A DNA stretch of 64,000 bases from Sphingobacterium kitahiroshimense. GTDB lineage: Bacteria; Bacteroidota; Bacteroidia; Sphingobacteriales; Sphingobacteriaceae. A program made the translations under genes and the position numbers. Shown one piece after another: positions 28,384 to 38,240 of the stretch; position 1 is the first letter of the stretch; every line of letters starts with the position of its first letter. Location: NCBI RefSeq assembly GCF_025961315.1, contig NZ_JAOQNK010000001.1, positions 5,518,001 to 5,582,000 on the forward strand. Direction: 5' to 3'. A model generated the notes under the pieces. The model was given only the letters and a program-made list of their open reading frames with translations, ran no database searches and had not been told where the DNA came from.

Positions 28384-30990
28384 TTAGGCTATATCTTCAA
28401 AGTTGAAAGGGAGATCTTCCCCCATGATGTTCCTGTATTCGCTAGCAAAGTTTTGAAAACGTATGCGAGCTTCTTGGAGCATTTTTAAAGCAATCATTGC
28501 TTTAATTTCCATAGATAAGGCATTTTCATTGAGAGGGTCAAATAGAAAAATAACTTCAGCTAATGCTATGCTATCGTTATAGGCATGTTTCTCCATACTT
28601 TGATAGATTTCAGTGATTAAAAGAGGTGTTATATTTTTCTCTAGATCAGCCTTAGTTGAGTCGAAAATAGGTTGATTGGTACCCTGTAAGAACTTTCCCC
28701 TTCGTAATAGATGAATTAACTCATCTCTGTTTTCAGTGTTGTTAATAGACGAAGTGAGTTTCATACATCTCGTATAGTCGCAATAGAAATCGGCATGTTG
28801 TTCAATTTTAAAACGCCCTTTCTCATAGCGTATTTCTATCCCATCCAATTCACTTAATGCTTTTCTTAAATGGTTGATTGTAACGCCTCTTGAATTTTTG
28901 ACTTTATCTTCAGATTTGTCTGGCCATACCAGATGACTTAATAATGCTGATGAAATCCCGGCTTCACCTGCGTGGGTTAAAATCAAACAAAAAACTTGTT
29001 TCAGTCTTGTACTAAATAAATGGGATATATCTTTTTGATTGCGATCTAATACCGTAAATTCTCCAAATAAATAGATTGCATTGGCTCGTAAGTTATTTTT
29101 CCAGACAGCGGGTTCGTTATTACTTGGTTTTAATTTATCGATGGGTGCTAATTTTTTAGTCTTGACCAACAAATGTTCTTTATTGCTATCAGCTACATCT
29201 GCAGGCACTGGTAAGATCATGTGTCGCTCTAATTTTTTATTGATCCTTTTGAACATGATGTAAGCTCCTATTGCAACAGTTCCTCCGAATAATACAAAAA
29301 TCAGATATTTAATTTTATTATTTTTTTTGGGATAATTGCTTAATTCTGTTTCTGAAATAGGAGGGGAGTTTAGGGAATAGATTTTTAATGTTGACTTAAC
29401 ATCATCATTTGACTCTTGTACTAAAGCGAGTAGACGTCCAAGTTGATGGTCATAATAAAGCTGTGCCCGTGTTGAAATCTTGTCCGAATAGATGGATACA
29501 GAATCACCTAATATTTCATAGCTTCCATCTTGGATTGAAAACCGATAAAGCTTGATTGCTGATCGGGTGAGATGCTCGGGATAACATAAGGCATAAAAGT
29601 GTGACTGATCTGGGAATACAATACCACGTGCAGGTACCACGTGCTTATCTTTCCATTGAATATCCCACATTTTTGTCACCTTTTTAGTATCTAAGTTAAT
29701 TTTGTGTAGATCATAATAGTATTTTCTTCCAACAATGTGCTCTCCCGACTCATTTCCCATTCCTCCAAAAATATAAGCTGTACGGTTTTTTTCCATATAG
29801 CCGGCTGAAAGAAAATATCGAGGGAAGAGCTTATCTCCGGTAAAATCTTCAAGTTTTTGCCATTTGGTAGAATCAGCGGCATATTGATAAAATTTGTCAC
29901 TATAGGACATGTTTCCATATCCTCCGAAGATGTAATATTGCTTTGCTTGTTGATCAAAAAAGAATCCGTGATGATGCAGTTCCTTTTGGACACGATCATA
30001 GCTTTCAATAGTCCATGTTAAGTTATCTAGATTAAGACTGGCGACGGTGGGGCCCTCATAGGGATAATTATGATACAATTCATAAACATAAAGCTTATTT
30101 GCTTTTACATCGAGAAAATTGGTTGCTTGGATCAGATCGACAGGGCATTTTTTTTGAAAAGCAACTTTCCGAGTGTCATTCGTTTTGATATTATGAATGA
30201 ATATAGAATCGCGATTGAAATAATAGACTTCTTTTCTGCTTTCATTGTAATTAGAGCCTGCTTGAATCGACGAATTGAAGGTTTGTACTAATTGCCATTT
30301 GTAAGAATCATTGATCAACCATTCGGGATTGCTTACTAAACCATAGTTATTTCCTTCAAAATCATGAACGATATTACCTTCATTTTCCCTCAAGGGGAAC
30401 ACATATTTGTTATTTTTATTTCCAATGGATAGGTTTTTAATTCCCATATTTGGGACATCGATTAGGTAATCACTTTTTCCGAAAGTAATGATTGGAAAAT
30501 AGGGGTTAGGGAGTTTAATTTTTTCGGATGCGAAAACTTTGTTTTTTATTTGAAGTTTAAAAATTCCTTGTGTCAAATTAAAGGTTAATTTAACCGGAAA
30601 CCAGCTGTTGTTGTCTAATAACCGACGATCTATCTTAGCTATGATCAAACTACTTTTTCCTTCTTCATTTAGTCTGAAAATGCACTGATCTTTTTCTTCG
30701 TCATAAAACAGGTTATAGATGGTATTATTTTCCTTGTTTTGAACTCTAAGGATATTCCCCAGTGAGTTGGTGCCATAGATTGCAAGTTGAAAGTCAATAA
30801 CAAATAGTCCTTCAAATGAAATTGTGTTTTCTCCAAAAACTTTATAAGAAGTACGTTTATCGATTGCGTGATGACCTCCGTTAAATTTAAGTCCTTGTGA
30901 AAAGGATAGCGTTGGCAGGAATAAGTAAATAGCAAAATATATATAAAAGAATTTCATACAACGCAATAAAAAACTTAAATCAAGAAGCAT
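28384..30990 (-). CDS. Transmembrane one-component regulator: LamG-like/kelch sensor + SARP-type DNA-binding domain
   Basis: An 868-residue protein with an unusual order of parts: a signal/anchor segment (about residues 12-31), a LamG-like jelly-roll region (about 40-225), kelch-like repeats (about 230-545; YYIFGGYGNMSYSDKFYQY and AYIFGGMGNESGEH are two units), a single membrane helix (about 561-580), and a cytoplasmic part with a winged-helix OmpR/SARP-type domain (about 638-735; AIYLFGEFTVLDRNQKDIS) and a bacterial-transcriptional-activator (BTAD) helical domain (about 736-868). A periplasmic sensor joined directly to a DNA-binding domain would let it read an external glycan without a kinase. 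It is divergent from the GH76 gene, its likely target. ATG 30957 is an alternative start that gives a tidier signal. Confidence 0.85.
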   Translation of the reverse strand: MLLDLSFLLRCMKFFYIYFAIYLFLPTLSFSQGLKFNGGHHAIDKRTSYKVFGENTISFEGLFVIDFQLAIYGTNSLGNILRVQNKENNTIYNLFYDEEKDQCIFRLNEEGKSSLIIAKIDRRLLDNNSWFPVKLTFNLTQGIFKLQIKNKVFASEKIKLPNPYFPIITFGKSDYLIDVPNMGIKNLSIGNKNNKYVFPLRENEGNIVHDFEGNNYGLVSNPEWLINDSYKWQLVQTFNSSIQAGSNYNESRKEVYYFNRDSIFIHNIKTNDTRKVAFQKKCPVDLIQATNFLDVKANKLYVYELYHNYPYEGPTVASLNLDNLTWTIESYDRVQKELHHHGFFFDQQAKQYYIFGGYGNMSYSDKFYQYAADSTKWQKLEDFTGDKLFPRYFLSAGYMEKNRTAYIFGGMGNESGEHIVGRKYYYDLHKINLDTKKVTKMWDIQWKDKHVVPARGIVFPDQSHFYALCYPEHLTRSAIKLYRFSIQDGSYEILGDSVSIYSDKISTRAQLYYDHQLGRLLALVQESNDDVKSTLKIYSLNSPPISETELSNYPKKNNKIKYLIFVLFGGTVAIGAYIMFKRINKKLERHMILPVPADVADSNKEHLLVKTKKLAPIDKLKPSNNEPAVWKNNLRANAIYLFGEFTVLDRNQKDISHLFSTRLKQVFCLILTHAGEAGISSALLSHLVWPDKSEDKVKNSRGVTINHLRKALSELDGIEIRYEKGRFKIEQHADFYCDYTRCMKLTSSINNTENRDELIHLLRRGKFLQGTNQPIFDSTKADLEKNITPLLITEIYQSMEKHAYNDSIALAEVIFLFDPLNENALSMEIKAMIALKMLQEARIRFQNFASEYRNIMGEDLPFNFEDIA

Positions 30991-31299
30991 GGACGCATCA
31001 TTCCCTTTAAAAGGCGACCGAATAAACCTTCGTAGATGATTTAATGGTTAGTAACTAATTTTTGAACATCTTAATGCCTTAAAAGTATACAAAAAAATAA
31101 TCAAATGAAATAAATACGTTGTTACATGTTTTCTGATTTTAACACGCTGTAGCATTAAAGTAAAACCGGGTTATTGTTTTATTTTTGCCTATTAACCCCT
31201 TTTTAACCCTAAAATTAATCGACTCCACTTATCTTGTTCCAGAATTTAATGCCCTAATCATGGGCAAAATTCTGACTAATTATAAACCAGATTCTTCTT
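30991..31299. other. Divergent promoter region between kelch regulator and GH76
   Basis: 309 AT-rich bases. A short palindrome TTAGT-A-ACTAA lies at 31048-31058. An open frame crossing from 31185 into the GH76 gene is a shadow. Promoters for both genes are expected here. Confidence 0.5.
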
Positions 31300-32772
31300 A
31301 TGAAATTTTTAAGAAAGCTACAAAGCATTTTTATTCATGCTATTCCACTATTACTGTTTGTACAGTTTTGTTTTTTAACGCCTACCCATGCCACGATTCG
31401 AAATGGCAGGGATGGCAAGAATGTTTTAGACCTACAAAATCAGAATTTACTGCGTTCCATTCAGCTTGTTGATAAATCCATTGCCACCTATTTTTCAGGT
31501 GATGAGATGACCATGGCTAGATTTTACAACCCGGATACCAAAGAACTATCTTCTGAAAGGGGGAGTGTTTGGATGTATACAGCTTCGATAGAAGCTGTTA
31601 ATGCAATTTTAACAAGTCTTAAACTTCAAAAGGAAAATGGCAATGTATTATTGTTTAATCAACATTACAAACGTTATGTCGATTTGTTGAAAAAACTATT
31701 TGATAATGCTGATTATTATCTAGGTACTTTTAAGTTGACGTCATTTACACAAGAAAAAGTGTGGGCAGTCTATGCTGTAGACCGTGTTCGAGAAAAAGGG
31801 AAAGCGAATGTTACTGGGATACTGAATGTTTACGATGACCAAATGTGGCTTGTCCGTGAATTATTAGACGCCTATCACCTAACGAATGATCGAGTCTTTT
31901 TAGAAAAGGCTGAGTATTTGACGGCCTATGTTCTTGACGGTTGGGATAGTACACTAGATGACAGAAATAAAGAGCATGGCGGTATTCCCTGGGGCCCAGG
32001 TTATGTGACCAAGCATGCTTGTAGCAACGGTCCAATGGTTAGCCCCTTGGTATGGCTACACGAAATCTATAAGCATAAATCTGATCAGATCGAGCATCGC
32101 TATGTCGATCCAAAAGACAAAAAAACACGTCGTTCTAAAATGTTAAATAAAGGTGATTATTATCTAAGTTTTGCAAAAAAAGTCTACGATTGGCAAAAAC
32201 GTTACCTTTTAAACAACCAAGGTGTGTATTCAGATATGATGGGAGATTGCTTTCCGGATTGTACTATCGCATATGAGAATGTAAATGGAACGAGATACCG
32301 TGCAAATACACGCTTGAAAACTGCCGTAGGTCCTTCATTTTCCTATAATAGCGGAACGATGATTTCTGGAGCTGCAGATCTGTATCGTGTAACAAAATCA
32401 AAAAAATATAGGGAAGATGCACAGTCATTATCTCATGCTAGTTTCGAGTATTTTGCAAAATTGGGAAAGCAGATTCCGGCATATTACACTTACGAATCCT
32501 CCGGATTCAACAATTGGTTTAACGGTATCCTACTCCGTGGATTCTTTAATATTTATCCTAATTATAGAAAAGTAGGAAGTTACATGGAGTCTTTTCAAAA
32601 GAATCTTGATTATGGATATGACCATTTCTTGAAGGATGGGTTTTTACCAACAGATTTATTAAAGGGATGGGACACCGATCAAAATAAAAATAATCTGGAA
32701 GGTATGTTTATGTTTACATATGCTGCGCAATATGCTATTTTATCGCAATACGAATTAGACAAATCGAAATAA
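31300..32772 (+). CDS. Secreted GH76-family glycosidase (alpha-1,6-mannanase type)
   Basis: A 490-residue protein with a signal peptide (about 1-31) and an (alpha/alpha)6 barrel. The GH76 catalytic pair lies in NVYDDQMW (D179-D180), and HGGIPWGPGY with ACSNGPMVSPLVWLHE matches substrate-binding loops of this family. Known members cut alpha-1,6-mannan backbones of yeast mannan; other alpha-mannosides are possible. The gene is divergent from the kelch-type regulator and convergent with the response-regulator gene, so it may form its own regulon next to PUL2. Confidence 0.85.
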   Translation: MKFLRKLQSIFIHAIPLLLFVQFCFLTPTHATIRNGRDGKNVLDLQNQNLLRSIQLVDKSIATYFSGDEMTMARFYNPDTKELSSERGSVWMYTASIEAVNAILTSLKLQKENGNVLLFNQHYKRYVDLLKKLFDNADYYLGTFKLTSFTQEKVWAVYAVDRVREKGKANVTGILNVYDDQMWLVRELLDAYHLTNDRVFLEKAEYLTAYVLDGWDSTLDDRNKEHGGIPWGPGYVTKHACSNGPMVSPLVWLHEIYKHKSDQIEHRYVDPKDKKTRRSKMLNKGDYYLSFAKKVYDWQKRYLLNNQGVYSDMMGDCFPDCTIAYENVNGTRYRANTRLKTAVGPSFSYNSGTMISGAADLYRVTKSKKYREDAQSLSHASFEYFAKLGKQIPAYYTYESSGFNNWFNGILLRGFFNIYPNYRKVGSYMESFQKNLDYGYDHFLKDGFLPTDLLKGWDTDQNKNNLEGMFMFTYAAQYAILSQYELDKSK

Positions 32773-32820
32773 AGCTAAATAGCAGGTTGTGATTTTAGTC
32801 AAAAATTAAAGATTGATTTT

Positions 32821-32855
32821 AAAGACCTCATGTATTTAGCATGGGGTCTTTTAGT
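32821..32855. terminator. Bidirectional terminator between GH76 and the response regulator
   Basis: Arms AAAGACCTCATG and CATGGGGTCTTT pair over 12 bases with one G-T pair and a seven-base loop; T-rich on the plus side. It separates convergent genes. Confidence 0.75.
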
Positions 32856-32859
32856 TATT

Positions 32860-33636
32860 TTAGGAGTGTAGTTTTTGTTGTTCTAAAAATTCAGAAGGGC
32901 TTACTCCAAATTGTTTTTGAAAGTTCCGTGAAAAATGCGTAGCCGAGCTATAGCCTAGTAAGTTGGATATTTCATAGATTTTGAATTTTCGTTGTGCTAG
33001 TAATTCTGCGGCTTTTCGCAGCCGGGTCAGGTTAATCAATTCATTAGGAGATAGGCTTGAAACAACATTAATTTTTCGATAGAGTGTTGGTCGGCTCATA
33101 CACAAAATATCAGCCATACGGTCAACATTGAATTTCGGATCATCTAAATGATTCTGAATAATTTCATCCACTTTTTGAAGAAATTCTTGATCGCTTTGAT
33201 TTTGCCCAATGCTCTGTATCTGTGATAAAGGGTTACTAACAAAAAAAGCTTTTACTTTTAATCTGTTTTTTAGAAGACTGGCAATTTGTGCTCTTAAAAA
33301 TGCCGGTGAAAATGGTTTTTCAATATAAGCATCAGCGCCAAATTCTAAGCCTTGGATTTTAGATTCAATACTATTTTTCGCCGTAAGTAAAATTACCGGA
33401 ATATGGGAGGATGCCATATTTTCTTTAATATGTTGGCATAATTCGTAGCCATCCATTTCCGGCATCATGACATCGCTAATAATTAAATCAAAATTATCCG
33501 ATTCTATCAATTTCAATGCTTCTATACCATTGTTGCAGGTTTGAACATGATATTCTTCACAGAGATCATCTGCAATAAATTCAAGTAATTCTTGATGATC
33601 GTCGATTAAGAGGATATTGGCTTTTGCATTTTTCAT
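32860..33636 (-). CDS. Response regulator with AraC-type DNA-binding domain (PUL2)
   Basis: A 258-residue protein: receiver domain about residues 5-122 with the acidic pair at D12-D13, the phospho-acceptor D55 (IISDVMMPEMDG) and the conserved Lys in LLTAKN, and an AraC helix-turn-helix domain at about 155-255 ending IYEISNLLGYSSATHFSRNFQKQFGVSPSEF. Its start codon overlaps the stop of the sensor kinase gene by four bases (ATGA), so the two are co-translated. In most Bacteroidota PULs these parts are fused into one hybrid protein; here they are split. It probably activates the divergent PUL2 genes. Confidence 0.93.
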   Translation of the reverse strand: MKNAKANILLIDDHQELLEFIADDLCEEYHVQTCNNGIEALKLIESDNFDLIISDVMMPEMDGYELCQHIKENMASSHIPVILLTAKNSIESKIQGLEFGADAYIEKPFSPAFLRAQIASLLKNRLKVKAFFVSNPLSQIQSIGQNQSDQEFLQKVDEIIQNHLDDPKFNVDRMADILCMSRPTLYRKINVVSSLSPNELINLTRLRKAAELLAQRKFKIYEISNLLGYSSATHFSRNFQKQFGVSPSEFLEQQKLHS

Positions 33637-36600
33637 GATGATAGTGAGCTTTGATTTAGAGGAAGTATGAGTTTAAATACGTTGAAGGAAGATTCGTCTA
33701 CTTCATATATTAATGTCCCTTGATGTTTTGAGGTCAATGATCTAGTAAGGGCTAAACCTAATCCACTACCTGAAATACTTTTGCTTCTTTTTAAGCGATT
33801 AAAAGGTTCAAAAATATTTTGCTGTTCTGTTGGCGGAATTATTGCCCCGTCGTTCTTTATGATCAATACACATGTTTTTGTGTTTTCATCAGTTTTTAAT
33901 GTTATTTCTATTCGATGATCAGCATATTTTAATGCATTATTAAGCAGATTATAACAAATTTTTTCGAAAGCGTCCAGATCTATTAAAGCGATAATACCCT
34001 GACTGATATCTAGTGTTAAAACACGATTTTGAGCAATTAAGGTTATGGCAAAATTATTGATAATTTCTTGTAAAATATGGCTTATGTTATGCGGAGCAAA
34101 GTTTAATTTAAACCCTTCGGCCTCTACCTTTCTGAAATCCAGTAATTGATTGCTTAATTCAATAAGTTTATTGGTATTGTTTTCCATCGTTAGCAGTAAT
34201 TTATCTACTGCCGGACTGCGTTCGACTCTATCCATCAATTTTTCCAAAGGGGCCTTTATTAATGTTAACGGAGTTCGGATTTCATGAGCAACATCAGTAT
34301 AAAAATTGATTTTTGAACGGTATAAATCTTGATCTCTTAAGTTTTGGATTGTTAAGATATGTTGACGATTCCGCTGTTTTATTGCTTCATTAAAATGATG
34401 AATTATAAATGCGATAAGCCCGATAATAATAAATCCATAGATAAGATATGCAGGAAGACTTGCCCATATTGGCGGTAATACTTCTATTTTCAAGGTCTTG
34501 ATTTGTGGAATCGCAGTGCCATTTGGATCTTCAGCTTTAATTATGAATGTGTAATTTCCTGGCGCCAGTTTGGTAAAGTATGCGCGGGGGATACCATTGA
34601 TAGGGTTCCATTTTTCATCTATTCCTAACATTTTATAACTATAGCGTACAGAATGAGGAGCTTGGTAATGTAATGCAGCAAAATCTAAGCTAAATGAGGA
34701 TTCATCGTGTTTAAGTTTAATACTTTCGGTAAAGAGAATTGATTTTTTGAGAATGGTTGATTCATCGGTTTGACTTACTTCTCGATTATTGACAGTTAAA
34801 TCTGTAATAAAAATAGGTGTTTTTGCATTGTATTTGATTTGATTTAATTGTTCGGGCTTAAATCGGATCAAACCATTGATAGTCCCAAAGTAGAAATTAT
34901 TGTTGTTATCATCAAAGGAAGAGTTGTAATTGAACTGTAATGTTGGTAAACCCGATTCCATATTGAATGTCCGTATTTTGTGGTTGACGGGGTTATACCT
35001 AACAAGACCTTTGGAAGTAGCCACCCAAATATTATTTTCTTTGTCTTCTAAAAAAGAGAGAATAACGTTGCTGGGCATTCCGTCTTTTATACTTATAGAG
35101 CTAAAGCTGTTATTTTCAAATTCTTTTTTTACCATTCCTCCCTCAGTTGCAATCCACAATCTTTTTTTTGAATCTTCAAATAAACTGTTAATTCGATTAT
35201 TGGGTAGCGCATGTTGATCATGTGTCTGCTGCTTATAATGTTTAAAATAATTGGTCTCTGGATTGTAACAAATTAAACCATCACGCCAAGTACCTATCCA
35301 CAAATTACCCCGGAAGTCCTCTAATATACAGGTGTAAAAAATATAAGCCGGTACATTTTTTATTAAGAAAAATTGTTTGGTATCCAAATTAAAGCGGTAC
35401 AATCCTCGTGTAGAAGCGGCTAAAATATCACCATTTTTTGTTTGATAGAGGTGGAATACGAAATTACTTTCAAGTTCTGAATTATGATAACTATTTCTAT
35501 CCAAATGTTGTGTCACCTGTAAGCGTTTTAAATCGAATATATCGAGTCCATTTACAAAAGCACCGACTAGTAATTTGTCTTTAATGGCTAGTAATCCATG
35601 AATATTATTATTAGCTAATGAGCTATTTTGACTCGTAAAACTTTGGATCTTATTGGTTGAGAGGTTCCATTTTGATATTCCGCCGTTCTCGGTACCCATC
35701 CAAATATTACCTTCTTTGTCTTTTTTAATGGCCCTTACAACCGATCCTTGTAGGTTTGTTGGTTGGTCGCCCGGTAAAATTTTTTCGATGATGCTGTTAT
35801 GTGCATGATAGTAATTTAGTCCACCAAAATAAGTACCTAACCAGATGCCCTGATCTTTGTCTTGTAATATGTTGTAAATTGCATCGTCGGAAATACCCCA
35901 TTTATTATGATTCTCCTTACGTAAATGGAGAAAACTTTTAGTGGCGATTTGATAAACAAACAAGCCAGATTCTGTTGCAAACCAATATTCATGGTCATTC
36001 GGTTGAAGAATATCCCTTACATATAAAAATTGTTTCAACTGTTTTTGACCAAGAATGGAAGTAAGTGTTCCAGTGCTCTTTTCGTAAGAGAATACACCCG
36101 CTTTGGAAGTCCCAATTAGGAGTTGTCCCTGCTTTGTTTCTACTATTTTTTCAATGCTATACCAATCTTTTTTTTCAAATGATTTTGTGAAATCAAGAAA
36201 TGGAGTAATCTGATACTTTTCGTTAACGAGGTAAATAATACCCTCTGGAGTTCCAAAATAGAGTTTTCCGGATTTTGTGCTGCATAGTGATGTGATGTAC
36301 AGATTTGATTGTGTAAGTTGTCTTGTTACTTTATTTGTAAGGTTGTGCAGGTAAAGCATTCCATTGGATATAAACCATAGGTTGTGCTTTCCATCTGTCG
36401 TAATAACAGGGACTTCTGTGCTTCTAAATTTCTCATCTAATATTTCAAAATTTTCATGAATGGGATCATAAGAGTAGATCCCTTGATCTGTACCGATCCA
36501 CATTTTTTTTTGATAGTCTTCTTTTAAAGATATAATAGAATTACTTCCTAAACTTCGATGATCTTCTTTACTTGTAAAGTGTTTGAAAGAATTTCCATCA

Positions 36601-36788
36601 AAGCGATTCAATCCATCTTTGGTACCAAACCATAGAAATCCGTAGCTATCTTGCATACTGCAGATAACTGCGTTGTTAGAAAGTCCTTCATTTATTTGAT
36701 AATGGTTAAAATAATAAGGTTGTGCATGGATATGAGCAGGAAATAAAAGATAAGCAAAATAAAGAAGCAACAATTTAATTTTTATCAT
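33633..36788 (-). CDS. Two-component sensor kinase with Reg_prop propellers and Y_Y_Y domain (PUL2)
   Basis: A 1051-residue membrane kinase. Signal peptide about 1-22; about 14 Reg_prop-type propeller units from 25 to 645 (repeated W-x-G-T and DNIWVAT-like strands such as GNIWMGTENGGISKWN); Y_Y_Y domain about 690-770; membrane helix about 777-797; HisKA domain with H835 in DVAHEIRTPL; HATPase with NALKYADH and the G box SGSGLGLAL. Periplasmic propellers of this type bind oligosaccharides and switch on PUL transcription. The receiver and AraC domains that usually follow in the same chain are encoded by the overlapping downstream gene. Divergent from the epimerase/GH genes. Confidence 0.95.
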   Translation of the reverse strand: MIKIKLLLLYFAYLLFPAHIHAQPYYFNHYQINEGLSNNAVICSMQDSYGFLWFGTKDGLNRFDGNSFKHFTSKEDHRSLGSNSIISLKEDYQKKMWIGTDQGIYSYDPIHENFEILDEKFRSTEVPVITTDGKHNLWFISNGMLYLHNLTNKVTRQLTQSNLYITSLCSTKSGKLYFGTPEGIIYLVNEKYQITPFLDFTKSFEKKDWYSIEKIVETKQGQLLIGTSKAGVFSYEKSTGTLTSILGQKQLKQFLYVRDILQPNDHEYWFATESGLFVYQIATKSFLHLRKENHNKWGISDDAIYNILQDKDQGIWLGTYFGGLNYYHAHNSIIEKILPGDQPTNLQGSVVRAIKKDKEGNIWMGTENGGISKWNLSTNKIQSFTSQNSSLANNNIHGLLAIKDKLLVGAFVNGLDIFDLKRLQVTQHLDRNSYHNSELESNFVFHLYQTKNGDILAASTRGLYRFNLDTKQFFLIKNVPAYIFYTCILEDFRGNLWIGTWRDGLICYNPETNYFKHYKQQTHDQHALPNNRINSLFEDSKKRLWIATEGGMVKKEFENNSFSSISIKDGMPSNVILSFLEDKENNIWVATSKGLVRYNPVNHKIRTFNMESGLPTLQFNYNSSFDDNNNNFYFGTINGLIRFKPEQLNQIKYNAKTPIFITDLTVNNREVSQTDESTILKKSILFTESIKLKHDESSFSLDFAALHYQAPHSVRYSYKMLGIDEKWNPINGIPRAYFTKLAPGNYTFIIKAEDPNGTAIPQIKTLKIEVLPPIWASLPAYLIYGFIIIGLIAFIIHHFNEAIKQRNRQHILTIQNLRDQDLYRSKINFYTDVAHEIRTPLTLIKAPLEKLMDRVERSPAVDKLLLTMENNTNKLIELSNQLLDFRKVEAEGFKLNFAPHNISHILQEIINNFAITLIAQNRVLTLDISQGIIALIDLDAFEKICYNLLNNALKYADHRIEITLKTDENTKTCVLIIKNDGAIIPPTEQQNIFEPFNRLKRSKSISGSGLGLALTRSLTSKHQGTLIYEVDESSFNVFKLILPLNQSSLSS

Positions 36789-36958
36789 GTCTAATTGGTA
36801 ATTGATACAAAAGAGCAGTATTATGAAACAATTCTGCTAATCAATATTTTCTAAATTTAGGATTTTAGTACTTGTAAGGTTGAAGATAAAAAATTAAAAA
36901 GTAAATCGTAACTTTTAAGTTCAATTATTTCATTTATCTGTCAACTAAATCGCTTAAG

Positions 36959-36975
36959 TTGATCAATATGATCAA
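36959..36975. promoter_or_regulatory. Palindrome upstream of the PUL2 enzyme operon
   Basis: TTGATC-AATAT-GATCAA, a perfect six-base interrupted palindrome 40 bases before the epimerase start, in the divergent region with the sensor kinase. A candidate site for the PUL2 response regulator. Confidence 0.4.
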
Positions 36976-37014
36976 AATTATGAACCTTTATAAGGGACCT
37001 AAAATAAATTAAAA

Positions 37015-38175
37015 ATGAAAAGAAAAATGGAGTGTATGGGTATTGTTAGTATCCTTGTCGTTGGATTAGGATGTCAGCAAAAGAATGTCACAGAAAATAA
37101 GGATCAATCTGGAATGATTTCCTATATGGATAGCGCTGCATTTGCTGCTAAAATAAATGATCATGATGTCCAGTTATTTGAATTGAAAAATAAACGGGGT
37201 GTGCATGCATACTTTACAAATTTTGGTGCACGCATAGTTGGTTTGTGGGTTCCGGATAAACAAGGTAATTTAAGGGATGTGGTTTTGGGATTTACAAAAG
37301 CTACCGATTACAACAACCCGGCAGAGCCCTATTTTGGAACGATTGTCGGTCCTTTTGGAAACCGTATAGCAAAGGGAATGTTTCAACTTGATGGACAAAC
37401 TTACCAACTACCTATTAATAATGGTGTCAATACACTACACGGTGGGTTTAATGGCGTTCATTTTGCCAATTGGACCTTGAAAATGAAGAGCGATTCATCG
37501 ATTACATTTGCATATACCTTGCCAGATAGAGCTGAAGGTTTTCCAGGAAATATTGCGATGGAAGTTACATATGGTTTAAATGACCAAAATGAACTAACAA
37601 TTGGATATGAGGCGCAATCGAATAAAAAAACGGTTATAAATCTAACAAATCATGCTTATTTTAATTTAAACGGAGAAGGTAGTGGTTCAATATTGAATCA
37701 CCAGCTTCAGTTATTTGCCGATGAATTCACGCCTGTTGATAGTACATTGATTCCAACTGGAAAACTTGAGAAAGTAGGCGGATCAGCTTTTGATTTCACG
37801 ACCGCTAAGGCAATTGGTAAAGATATTGATGCTAATGATCGTCAACTGTCTTATGGTAAGGGATATGATCATAATTTTGTCTTAAATAAACAAAGAGAAG
37901 GTGATTGGTATAAAGCTGCTCATATTGTGGGTGATCAATCCGGAATTGTCCTGGATATCTTGACGCAGGAACCGGGGATTCAATTTTACAGTGGTAATTT
38001 TATGAGTGAAAAGGTCCAATTGAAAAATGGTAAAAAAGACTCTTTTAGAACTGCATTTTGTTTAGAACCACAACATTATCCAGATTCCCCTAATCAACCG
38101 AATTTTCCAACAACCGTATTAGTTCCTGGTCAGATCTATAAAACTAAATCACTATATCGATTCTCAGTTCTGTAA
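37015..38175 (+). CDS. Aldose 1-epimerase (galactose mutarotase) lipoprotein
   Basis: A 386-residue protein with a lipobox (VVGLGC, Cys about residue 19), so it is anchored in the periplasm. The mutarotase fold is clear: TNFGARIVGLWVPD at the start, FGTIVGPFGNRIAKG, NTLHGGFNG, TNHAYFNL with the catalytic His, and EPGIQFYSGNF, where the Glu acts as base near the end. It converts the alpha and beta forms of an aldose, usually galactose or glucose. As the first gene after the divergent sensor kinase, it opens the PUL2 enzyme cluster. A terminator follows at 38206. Confidence 0.93.
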   Translation: MKRKMECMGIVSILVVGLGCQQKNVTENKDQSGMISYMDSAAFAAKINDHDVQLFELKNKRGVHAYFTNFGARIVGLWVPDKQGNLRDVVLGFTKATDYNNPAEPYFGTIVGPFGNRIAKGMFQLDGQTYQLPINNGVNTLHGGFNGVHFANWTLKMKSDSSITFAYTLPDRAEGFPGNIAMEVTYGLNDQNELTIGYEAQSNKKTVINLTNHAYFNLNGEGSGSILNHQLQLFADEFTPVDSTLIPTGKLEKVGGSAFDFTTAKAIGKDIDANDRQLSYGKGYDHNFVLNKQREGDWYKAAHIVGDQSGIVLDILTQEPGIQFYSGNFMSEKVQLKNGKKDSFRTAFCLEPQHYPDSPNQPNFPTTVLVPGQIYKTKSLYRFSVL

Positions 38176-38205
38176 TTGTTATTTTCATATTATCCAAACA
38201 TAATC

Positions 38206-38240
38206 AAGCCCATTTCTTATTTAGGTAATGGGCTTTTCTT
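38206..38240 (+). terminator. Terminator after the aldose epimerase gene
   Basis: Arms AAGCCCATT and AATGGGCTT around a 12-base loop, followed by TTCTTT. Confidence 0.75.

Noticed and set aside
31185-31472. 95-codon plus-strand frame running into the GH76 gene
   Set aside because: Overlaps the GH76 signal peptide region in another frame; GH76 has strong domain support.
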